From Ciona savignyi (lineage: Eukaryota > Chordata > Ascidiacea > Phlebobranchia > Cionidae): 64,000 bases of DNA. The DNA lies in the NCBI GenBank assembly GCA_000149265.1, contig CH001318.1, positions 455,587 through 519,586 of the forward strand, given 5' to 3'. Of the stretch, positions 27,801-39,800 are shown in pieces. Position numbers and translations under genes: made by a program. The notes below the pieces were generated by a model that was given only the letters and a program-made list of their open reading frames with translations, was not told the origin of the DNA and searched no databases. Positions within the stretch are counted from its first letter, which is position 1. The number at the start of each line of letters is the position of its first letter.

Positions 27801-30800
27801 GAAGTCGATTCCGAGAATTGCAAACGAGCGACTGGCGGCCTCGGCCTCGCCCAGAGCAGAACATGTCGCTCCAAAGACGCCGCGCGGCGAAAGCCTCTCC
27901 GGATTATTCCACACAAGGAAAAATGTGTAAATAAGTTTAAGTGTTACCCGCAGCGCGTTTTCTCACCACCAGGCCGCGGAGCATCGCGCGTTCTCCTTCG
28001 CGGTGCGTTTCTCGGTACGTCCGGCGTCGGTCACGATTTTTCAGCGAAAAATTTAACAAGCTCGGGTTTATCCGTGGCGATATTAACGGTAATCTAGCTG
28101 TTAAGGCACCGATATGCATGTTTCCCTGTCAGCGACAACACCCAGTTAATGAGCCTACCGTCACGTTTTTTCTTATCTATCTTGAAAAACAACCGCGTGC
28201 ACAGTAGTGGCCGTTTTTTCGATTTTCCTGTATATTCCTCTGTTTATTAATATGGTTTTACGGTATTGGTTCTGACCGAAACTTGTAAATAATACTGGGT
28301 TGAGGCAGCTTCTTGCCGTTTTAATTAGAAGTTTGAGGGATCTGTATTTAGATCTCGAGTGGTTAAACTCGTCGCGCGAGTTTTGGTATTCAAAGTATTT
28401 TGATGGCATTTAAAGCAAATGAAGAGCATTTAAGGCATATTGATGACATTGATAGCTTAACGATGATATTTAAAATACTTGGATGTTTAAAGCAACAAGT
28501 GTCTGCTGGTATTTATTAGGTCGATTTCCGCAGGACGAGATGTTAGCGGTCTCGGAAAAAATCGTCATGCGGACAAGCGACCTCGCCTCCTGGCTGGTCG
28601 AGCCGGAAGAATGGAACTATGGCAGTCAGCTTCTCCTAACTCCGGTAAGTTTACACATCAATTCAGAAGCAAGTCCAACCGAAGTCTAAATATTTGCCGT
28701 GCAATTGTGGCCACTGTTCTCACCGCTTTCGTTTTTTCGTAGTTCTCCTGTCTGCAACATGTTTTCGCCGTCTGGGCCGATTAATTAACTTTATCCCGTT
28801 TTGGTTAAACAATTTTAAAAACTAAAGGGAGGAAAACTGCTCAATAACAAAAGGATTATAGATTTATACTTAGTTTTAGCGTTAGGGTTAGGTGTTGGGC
28901 CAATATTCAAATTAGTTTCGAAACTTTTAATGGTCAGTTTCCCTCCTTCCCGCTTACTCTACTTTGGACTTCCTGTATACAAGGCGTAAATTTTCATTTT
29001 TATTCAGATCCCCAAAAATGGGGGGATAATACAACCAAACACGCCGCCACTCCACCGGTACTCTTTGCTGCACTCTAGTGTTAACATGCAGGACGTGATC
29101 GCCGAAAGAAGAGCGCTGCAAGCCCAGGCAACCGGTAAGCAACCAAGTTCTTGGAATCCTAACTTGGATGCAGGATTTAATCGTTTTTTTTTCTGGCAGC
29201 GAACTGCATCTGTTCCGCTCCATCGCACATTGATGACGTCACGCGGTCGGAGGGTCGTCCGCAAAACTGCCAGTGTCATCGACTCCACACGGCCGAGGTG
29301 GTGATGCTAAGCGTTAATGCGTACTGCCGACACAAGGCGCTGATGAAACGCATCGAGGGTACGGAACGCGAGTGGCTGCAGCGTCCCGGCGCGGCATTGA
29401 TGCTTGCCGCACTCGGCATCTTCACGTCCGTCAACCCGCGAGCTCGCGTCGTCTTTTGCCGCGACACCTTTGACTACCCGCAACTCTTCGAACATGATTT
29501 AATCTGCGAAGAACTGGGTAAAATTAAACATAAAACATTCAAAGTATTGTTGATGAAGAATCCTCCGTAAAGTGTCAGTAATAACCATCACATTAATGTC
29601 TTTCAGTACAGTTTACGGAGCGTTCTTCAAAACTTAAAAATGCTAAGACTTGTTTGTTACCTATATGTTTCTCTCGACAACTTTGAAATCCAAAATGTTG
29701 GGCGTTGCCTTAGAAAGTTGATACAACACTTACATTCAGGAGTAAGCATTTACCTAATTTGAGTACAGTGAGTCACCAAGTTTGATGCGATATGGCAGAG
29801 GCGCTACAAACAAAGGAGTGCCACAACGCTTAAAATGTGCGCTGCCAAAAGCGGCCGCATCCGAGATAGGAAACCCGCGATAAAAATAAAATAGAAGGCC
29901 TCCTAATTTTATCTCGGTTGCATTTGGCTGATGTGTCAGTTTGTACCTGTCTGCCGCGGCATACTTGTGTGCTGTGAGAGCTTTTCGAATTTGATGTAGA
30001 GATTTCTGAATTTTGAAAACATTAGTGACGTGTCACTGTTTAAAAAGTGCTTAGTAAGCCTTTATGGACTGTGACGTATTTGTTACGAAATCGGACTGTG
30101 ACGTAACTGTGACGTAATCGCCATTTTCGCGTGTGTAACGAACTGTCTGTTGCTTTAATTACATCCCTTCTGTTCTTCGCTTTATGTTATTGCGCGCCAC
30201 GAAAAGATGGTGGTTTCTGAAACGAACCAATTATGTAAGCCCGGTCTAGATCAATCGGAAAGATTATATAAATAAGGTGTCAGCAATCGGTCGGCCAGAT
30301 CCGAAATCAGAAAATCGGTTTTCCACCTCTTGTGTAACCGACCGCTACTGCATAAAGTTCGCTGACCCTTCCAAGTCAACAATCTCCTAATGCATTCCGA
30401 CAATTTGTGAGTAATAAGGTAGCGCGCGGTGCATGAACTATATATCACCTGCGTTCCCACGTAAAACAACTTAGATGGCCTCCCAAGCCACCGAAATACC
30501 AGTAATTTCGCAGACACACGGGCAGGTATAGTCAACAGCAGCCGTTATCTCTGAACACCTACGCAACGTTATTGCGTTAACTCGGGAGGCAGCAAACCAA
30601 CCGGTAGCGCTCTCTCGCATAACCGCATCGTTCTCTCTTTTATATCTCTTTCTCTCTCTCTCTCTTTTCAGACATTGCTGTTGCTTCTTGTAATTTCGAC
30701 CGAGGTCGATTCGAGCGTGGTTGTACGTACATCAGACCAAGATGTCAAGCGTGTGTCAGGTGTCTCTAGGAGTTCCAGCGAAGTCAATAGTCGCTGTCGG

Positions 30801-33800
30801 GCGAGCCCTAGTTAAGACTGATAGCCCGGTGCGATCTTGTATTACTTCTCGTTAGGCTGTCAGTCAAACGTCGGTTTCTTTGACGCCGTGTATCCTGGCC
30901 GGTGAACCGATTCGCAATCGGGGCGCGAAAACCTTGGAAATGCTAGAATTTGATCAGACTATCGCGCCGAGTCGCGGTTTTCAGAGACTACCGGGAATTG
31001 TCGAGAGCAGTCGGTCCGCTTCTCGAAATCAGGTCGGTTAGTTTCCTCGCGCGGGCGCCGAACGCGAAAACTAGTTGGCAGCCACAAACAGCCAGGCATC
31101 TGGCTCGGACGCTTCGGAACTCGCGATTATTCGAATTTAACTTTTCCCGCCTGAAGGACGGATTAGGATGGTTGAAAGCGATGCCAGCTAGCTAGAATAT
31201 CAGCGCCTTCAGATTTTAAAGTGCAGGAACCGAACAACTTCCTAATCATCCATTTTGCAGAAAGTTTCTTCGTATCTTAGGTTGTACTTTGCATATGCGA
31301 GGTGGATAAAGAAGAGCTGTATCTAATGTTTAAGGAACTGAATTAAGAATTTTAATTAGCGAGGAGGCAGTTGTGTGTTGGAGTATTTGTCAGTGGTTTC
31401 GTTCGTTGGTTTAACTCGTCTTTTTCGTTCTTGCAGCGCCAGTGTTTAAGGGCCGGCCTCGTAAAAAGCCGAAAAAGAACGGAACAAACGGAAATAAAAT
31501 CAGCCACAAAAAATCAACACCAAACACTGGAATAAAAACTCTAGCAACGAAGCAAGAAAACGGCTCGTCAGTAAACGACAAGGTAAAAAAATACTTCCTC
31601 ATTATAGTAACATTTTAACTGGACATGTATATATCATACCATGTTTACCTAGCGTGCTAGTTGTTATTTGTAGTCTCGTTTACGCTTTTACCGAAATAAA
31701 ACACTTGTAAATCGAGAGCTGATTGGAACATCGTAATCATTCCGACGTGTCTTCCGCGAAATCAGGCAATTGAAGCGCAAGACTTCCCGGTATGGCCCTA
31801 AGTTGCGTCCACACATTGCCTGCCCTGTTTTTGTTTGTGTCCCTGACAAATCTGGGCTTATTTCGCCTATAAGGATTTTAGCGTTAAAGCTATGATGCCT
31901 TTGCTTTTAGATTCCTAACCCAACTCGTCGTTTTTTACTTATATAAAGTATATCCCATCGCCGATCAATATTAAAACCAAGGTTTTTAGACACTTGATTA
32001 AGAAATCCAATATTGCAAAACCCATTCAAAATAGCATTTCTCCAGGCAAGCTTGGCGTAGAGGTATATATCCGCACCCTTAGTCTCTTATTTATTCCTGC
32101 TCCCCGAAATAGTTTAGACCTTGACGTCTTCAATATACGAATAACTGTTTTAATATGCGAATAACTCTTTGAATATGCGACCTAATTGATGTGCGAATGC
32201 CTATCTTAATATGGGAATAAATGGTTTGAGTATATAGTTCTAACCTAAACTCTTGCAAACTAAAATTGTAAATGTCCACTGGCGTTGTTAGAACATCTAA
32301 AAATATAATAGCAGCAATCCGTTCAGAAACGAACACAGTGGGTAAAAATTGATTTAAAAGCCACTTTAGCTTTACATTTTGCCAGTTTGCCATTTTTGCA
32401 TGATTTGTTAATATACAAAAGAAAAGCGCAAAGTCGTATAAAAAATGTCGAATACAAAATTTTTCGGTAATTTACTAAAAATGGCGAATGGTAAATGCGT
32501 CAAATGACGTAGTCTCCCCTCCCATCGCTTTCGAGGCGTTGTGCAGATTTCTTCGAAACGGCTGTGTCCAAACACGTGCTGTATGTGTACTGCTGCCTAC
32601 TTCGGCGAAAATCCCGGGTCTTCCTTTTCTCGATATCAAACGCTCCGCGCATCCGGACCCGTGAAAACAAGTGTCGAGCGAGTTTGGACGACCTCGCGCA
32701 AACTATGATAGGTTTCCTTCAGGCCACCGGGCATGGAATTCCAAGATATTCCCAACAAAACACGCCCCCAGTGTAACTATTATTAATATTGTGATATTTC
32801 GAGCAAAATAAAACGACCTTTAGTATAAATATTTAAAAAATATATAACATAGTCTACTACTGTATATGAGAATGTTTTGTAGGCTTTACGGTACATACAA
32901 CGATGCTTTTGGTATTTTTGTTTTTATAGTTTTTGTTTCGGTATTTTCTCGTTTCTACAAAAACAGTTGCTTAGAAAAGACAACGTAAATCCTAAAACAT
33001 TCAGCAACACTAAAATGTTAAAAAATGGCAAAACGATATCTATTGTAGTTTTTAAGATTTAAAGAACGCGGATCACCGACCAATGCAGATGTTGTACAGT
33101 TTGATTATTTTGCAATTACAGTAATACTATATTGCGTATACTTTTATTTCAGAAGTAGCTCTTTTATGCAAAACAACATTCTTTATTGCCCTTGAGCTCT
33201 GGTATTTTTTTTATAGTTAAAGCTTTCAGCAAATGTATTGACCTCACAAGCATCGCTATTTTGGCAATAAACGACTCTAGTTTTAACCGTTGTCTTTGAC
33301 AGGATGGTGAAGCATTGACCCCGACCCGCCGCTGCAGCACCCGCCGGCGTAGCAAGCGCAAATCCCCGCAGGCATCACTCTACGAGCACGAGTTCGCGCC
33401 TCAGTCGTCGCGCTCTGCAAAACGGAGTCGGCGCACCTCGGCTCGCACGCCGACGCCCGTCAGCGACCAGGCAGAAACCAAGCCCACGTTTGAAGCGTCG
33501 TCAAAATCCGAGCCTGCCTCACCCGACTCGAAAACGAGCCACATCGCCGGCTACAACTCGGAGGCGACGGTCGGGCAGACAATCGACGCCGTCGCGCAAG
33601 CCGCTGTCACTAAATCTTGGAAGAAACGTCCGAAAAGGCGACCGGGACGGCGCTCCTCGCCCTCCGCTCTTAGCATTGCGATCAAAAACAGTCTTCTCGA
33701 GAACAATCCAGTCCCGAAAGTCGCCACGGAGGACAAACAGGATCAGCGACCTCCGTCAACGTCGAGTTGCGTGTCCTCTTCTTCCGAACCCTCCTCCAGA

Positions 33801-36800
33801 AGTTCGAGTCCCTCCAGCGACCTCCGTCCGCGGGACATTGATGGTGTTGGCGCCACGCAGCGGTCAGATTCGCCGGCCTCCGTCACTTCCTCGATCGCGA
33901 GCCACGAGGAGAACCTCTCCTCCCCCTCTTCCGGTTCCCCCCTCGACTTCGCGGCGATAATGTCGGACGAGCAAACTCCCGTTCGCTCCACCCCGATCAC
34001 GATCGAGGACAGCGAAAGCCTCCGCGGGCTCCGCAACGGCAAAATCCTCGAGTCCCGCTCTGCCTTCCTCGATCTTCTCTACCAGTTCATGCGCAAACGC
34101 AACACGCCGATCGGACGAGTTCCGTCGCTCGGATTTAAACGACGTAAGTAATTCTTATTCAATTAATAATGATGAATATTCCTTTGCTTGTATACGGAAA
34201 CTTTATTTGCTTATTTGAAAACATGGTTAACTACATACAAATTATTGTATTAACGGGCAACACTAAAAGGAGGGAAAGAGGGAAGGAGGGAAACTGCTCA
34301 CTAAAATTACGGAAACTAATTTAAACCCTGCCCACTAATCTCGACCCAGAACTAACTCTAATCCCATGTTTAAAACTTAACTCGTGTCATAATCATTATA
34401 TTAATGTGCGATTTTCCTACCTCTCGGTTTTCCTTTCTTAGTTTTTTTCGTATAACGAGTTTTTGCTTTGCTTATATTAAAAAATCGTTTGCGTATTTAA
34501 AAACTTTCCGGTAGAGTTCTCGATTATTGCATTGTTATTCAAAAATATATTTAAAACTTATTTATTCTTCTTGCCACATTTCGAAACGTCCAAACAGTGT
34601 AAAAACAAAAATTCTCTGAAAAGCTCTGAAAAAATATAAAATCAAAACTCGTGTCTGCCGTAGTACAACTGTGGGACCTTCTTACAAAATGGCGTAAGCG
34701 TACGATCTTGCTCGGATGGCCTACCGGGTTTTCGTGTGTGTTTCGATTATCTGCTTAGACGCCTTTTTGTATCTTTAAGAGACAATTCAAATAGTTTTGT
34801 ATAAATTAACTAATAGGTGCAAAATATTAAATTCAAATCATCGAAAAAAACTTTATTAAAATTCGTAAAAAGTCACTTAAGAACGGTGTATAAAAATATT
34901 TACATTTTCGATTTTGATTTATCTTTTAATTTCGATTTAATGCTAAAGCAACGGCGTATGTATATAAATTCGGCTGTGTTTAAAGTATATGACTTTTAAA
35001 CTACCCTTTCTACATTCTATCATGTAAAGATTTTGTTATTTAAATAATAATAAATAAGTTTGCATGAACTTAGTTCTCTATAAGGCATTAATTAAAAAGC
35101 TTCTATTTAGAAATTATACAATATTTTCCCTAGAGCAAGTGCTTGCGAAATGACGAATGTATAGAAGCCACCTGAGGTCAAAATACTTGCGAATTTACCA
35201 TGTCTGCTTATGCTTGCATATATATATAGCCAAACATAGGCAGTTCGACCTCCAGATAACCTACAGATCATGTCTGTTGCAAATATACGCCGAAACAAAC
35301 GCTCTTAAATAATTGCAGCGGCTGCATTCAGCAATTTTAAATGTTCGACTGATTATATAATTTTAAACAAGGTTTATTTTGGGGACTTTATCACTTTCTA
35401 ATCTTTAGTTCACGCCCCTTTTCAGAGTTGCCGTTAAAAACAAACCGTTAATTACAGTCTGTTATGCATTCCGACGTTTTAAGACTTATATAATATCGAG
35501 CACTTATGTAACACCTAAAATATACGTTTCGTTTTTATCATTACAGTCGATCTATGGGCATTTTTCAAGCTCTCGCAGGAGTATGGCGGATATGATATGG
35601 TAAGTACATGTTTTTTGTTAGATATTCACATTTGGTCATTTGAGAAGTGATCAGCAAATTTAATCCGAATAGTAGATTAACTTTATTTGTGCTCTATTTT
35701 ATTTGACGCGTTGCTTATGGTTTTATGCTTAATTCACGATGAAGTACAGTTTAAAATATCGCACTTTACATGCATACTTTGCTTTTCATGACACTTTACA
35801 TCTTGTCCATTTCCAGGTCACTGCAAAGCGACTGTGGAAACACGTTTATGACCGAATGGGCGGCAATCCTTCGTGCACAAGCGCTGCTACCTGTACCAGA
35901 AAGCATTTTGAAAAGTGAGTTTAACTTTTAACGCCTTGTTTAGTTGATCGGCCGGGCAAGATTTTCATCGCACAATCTTGCAGACTAGGCTTAAAGTTAA
36001 AAATCGCGACCGTATCTCTGTCCAATCCACTGCCTTATCCGTTGGCCCAGGGCCACCATTGATACTTGGTCACGTTCGGATTACGAACATTTCGAATATT
36101 CGTCGGTCTTTCAACAACATTTTTGTCGAAAATGCTTGGAATCTAAATCTAACTGATACCTAACTATATTAAAGAACATTCGACACCTTAAAAGGTGACC
36201 GCAGGCCGTTTATTGCAACACGTTTATTTTAACTTTTAAACCGTTTTAACATTTTTATATCGAAAAATCAATCACCAAGCTGTTATGAAAAAATTCGAGG
36301 TCGATTTAAAACCTGCCAACTCCATAGCAATACGCAACGATAAAGGTTTCAAAATTTAACAGAGCAAAATTAAAAAATTGGAATCGCCTTCATATATGTT
36401 TATTTTCCGCATTTAGGATTTTTTCCGGGATTTGGCATTTCTGTATTTTAGCATTAACGTACTTAAACATTTTTCTATTTTCGTATTTCCGTATTTTGAC
36501 ATTTCCGTGTTTTAGCATTTCCGTACTTGAAACGCTAACCGCATTACAACCTAGGTTGCTGCTGCCACTTGAAATGTACCTGCGGAAAACTTTACGGAAC
36601 AAGGAGCCGGATCCGTGTTCCGCCAAAGCTGACGGTGAAAATGACGAAAACATGACCAATCCGGTGAGCAAAAATCTCCAGGTTTTTCAAAATAGTTAAC
36701 AATCTATTGTTTGGATTTAAAACCAACATAAAAATGTCTGGTAAAATGTTTTTCCATTTTGAGCCGATTGTTTTCGATTTTTGAACCGAAAATAGAGATA

Positions 36801-39800
36801 ATATCCTAATTCCTTCCACCGCAAGGCGTGATTATGCCGGACTTAGATGCGATAACAGACTCGATTTTACAGTGTTTACTATTAAGTTTAATGCGCCAAG
36901 CCGCGATTGTCAGGGTGATTTTAACCTGAGTGTATTCGCAGGGCACACCAGTGCACATATCACCGCAGAGAAGAGCTTTCAACGGCGACGCATACTTTCA
37001 CAACGAGGTATCGCTGCATAAAACTTCAAAATCGTCGCCGCAGCCGTTTAACCGGCAAGAGGCGTCGCCTGAATCTCTCTTAAACGGGGAGAAAGCAGCA
37101 CCGAACACCGCCACTGCAGCCATCGCATCTTCTATCGGCTCGTTCGTGAATTTCGAGGCACTCGCTCATAACGTTATCCGTGATGAACTGCTAGCGAGCC
37201 GCGGACAAGCCAAGCCGCAGGACAGCAACACGACCGTGTCGCCTCGGCCTGAAGACCTCTCTAAAAACACCGAGACAAGTTATACGGTCACTAAGCCCAT
37301 CACCAATCCCCTGACCACCCCGACCATTGAAAACCAGCATCCAACCGGACCCAAATCGACCCCGTCGCTGTTTAGCATTCGGTCAAGAACCCATTGTCCA
37401 CGGTCGAGCCGTGCCCCGCCCCCTTTTATCCCCACCAAATCGAAAACACTCCCCTACCAACCCGAAATCGCTGCGGACGCCGCCGAAACGAATCGGCCGC
37501 AACTCGCCACCCGTAGTGAAGAACTGTCAGACAGAGACCGAATACCGGAATGGAACAGCAACCAGCAAGTACGTATTGACATATATATATACCTCTACAG
37601 AGATAGATATGTCTATACTCAGATATATAGAAATATGGATAGATACGTATAAATATACATGGATAAATTCATATATATATAGATACCTACAAATAGAGAT
37701 ACATATAGGTTTAAAATAATACCGATAAAAGTATAAAACTCGTTAAAAAATGTGATAATAACTTTATCAAAACGCTCTGTCTTATAATCCCAATAAATAA
37801 GAGGACACACCTTGGATTTGATAATCGCCATTTTGTGTTTATCTTATAATGAGAGATTTTGGGGATTTATTTCGTTCAGCTAAAAATAGACAATATCCGT
37901 ACACTTATCACGATTTAATCGATGTTGTTTTGTTCCAGAAACGTCAGTTCGTCGAACTTTCAATGCTTGGTTCTCATTCACCTTCGAGCCCGAAACGACC
38001 CTGTACCGAAGTGTCGCTCAAAACACCGCCGTCCAGCAGCAGGAAATACGACATTCGGAACCTTGTGTCCATCCCGTCCGAAGAAAACCCGCCCAAACCT
38101 GCGAACCCGTACACTGGCCCGGTAAAATCGCACGCGACGCAGGAAAACGCTCCGATCACGTCCGAAACCGAAGCGACGCGGATTAAATACGACCCGCTGA
38201 TTCGGAGCGTCTTTCCAGGGCACCGTCCGACTAAGGTCGCTCCCTTGTTCGAAAACGAGCGTAAAGAGAGCCACGGTGTTGCGCTGCACAATCGAACGTC
38301 GGACCAGCAACCTCGGCAAACGGACGAACGGACGCGCTATCACCGAGACAACAACACCGATCCGCATCGTCGTTCCGACGCCGGTTTCGAGGTCGGACGG
38401 GAAGCGGAAAGCGCAATACGCAGCTCTTCCGCGTCATCCGGCTATTTCCACCCGCCAAAGAACAAGGAAGTATATTACCGCCCCGTCGGTATGCTGGCGA
38501 GTCTACGCGAGCAAAAGCAACGCAGTCAACAGCAGAAGCACAGCGATACCCCGCCAAGACCAGCGGTCCAGATCCAGCCTTCCGAGCAAGGGAACTTAAG
38601 TGCAAATCAGACTGACGATCGAAAACACCCACGCCACCATCGCACCAGCAGCCCGAACCGAAGCGTTGTCAATGGCGGCGTGCCCTACCCACCCGCGCCC
38701 ACCAATCCGGTGAAACGTGAAACTCCCCACGCACAAACACTCTATAGCGCCAGCTCGCGGCCGCCGCCAAAGCGTGAAGCGGAGGTAGATCGGAAACCGT
38801 TTTCCGCGTCGTTTTCCGTCGACCGCCTCACCTCCAAAAACAAGGACGGCTCCCACAAGCCGCAGCCGAAGCAGGAAACCACGCCGCAAAGACACGTCTT
38901 CGTTCCAGGCGGAATTCCGACCCCGAAGCCGTCGCCGTACGGTGATCGTACCGCGGCCGATCGGAGACACTACATCCCCACGCCTTCATCCGACGGCTTC
39001 CGTTCTCATCCGCTCGCGCCCGCGCAGGTGCGAAATGGTGCGACGCCGACCAGACACTCAAAGGTTGAATTTGTTCCCGATCGCTCTCCTCGCGACAGCA
39101 AACCCGATCTCTATTCCTCCCCCGCTGGTCGCGGGAAAGTCCCGTCTCCCCCAGGGAAAATGGGTACGAATCTATCTTCCTCGGCTAGCGCCCTGTTGGC
39201 CACCCTACCACCCCCTGTAGCAGCCGCGATCTATCCGTTCATCCCCAAAGACTGTCCACCGCACCTGCTTGCACGTATACTCCAGGAGACCGAGAAGGCG
39301 ATTGGAATCTTGCCGCCTGTCGTACCGCCTGCCGTGCCGCCTCCGCTTGACATCGTGGCGCGGCACCAGGCGCACATGAACCAGCAACAGAAGCAGCTGG
39401 AACGCCACACCGCGCTCCAAGACGCGGTCCTTCGTCATCAGATGGCAGAGAACCCCTTCCGACTGATCACTCCACAGCAGCAGCACGCGGCGGCCGCTGC
39501 TGCGCATTTTGCCAGAGCGACTTCGTCCGTAAACGGTGGCGCTTCCGTGAATAGGGTTCCGGTCCCCGATCCGGCAGCCATGGCGTCCACGGTACAAATG
39601 TACCAAGTCTACACCCAACAGCTAGCGAGTCTGCATCAAAACGTCGCCCGGCAATTGCAGGAGACAGCCGGTCCAAGCGTCACCAGCACCGACATGCTGC
39701 AGCAACTCGCCCGAGCTTCCCAATTCGCCAACGGCACTTCGCCCTTGCCCGACCATCTTCGCAATCCAGCGTTTCTGACCGCCACACCCCCTATCCATCA

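Larger units (their letters stand above)
15847..28533 (+). other. 12.7-kb ARID5 intron
   Basis: A GTAAGT donor at 15847 and a TTTCCGCAG acceptor ending at 28533 delimit this intron. It is far longer than the other introns of the gene, which run from 65 bases to about 12 times shorter than this one. It contains a MITE (16351-16521), pyrimidine tracts near 17.9, 19.6, 21.4 and 23.1 kb, a CA repeat near 19190, a hAT-type MITE (23487-23971), a 100-N gap, a 28-bp tandem repeat (26222-26305), a SINE (27381-27490) and a CpG-rich open block (27640-28100). No independent gene was recognised in it. Confidence 0.75.

Noticed and set aside
27654..28097. 147-codon open frame as an independent gene
   Set aside because: No recognisable domain; kept only as a possible alternative ARID5 first exon or CpG-rich regulatory block.
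30940..31032. 31-codon alternative ARID5 start exon
   Set aside because: It ends in phase 0, but ARID5 exon e at 31437 must be entered in phase 1; the donor is also weak.
33490..33960. 156-codon Arg/Pro-rich frame
   Set aside because: Shadow frame inside the GC-rich ARID5 exon f. The similar frames at 38231-38632 and 39205-39618 are likewise shadows of exon k.
36930..37652. Extension of ARID5 exon j to 37652
   Set aside because: Past the GTACGT donor at 37569 the frame becomes Tyr/Ile-rich low-complexity repeat; the donor phase matches the next exon.
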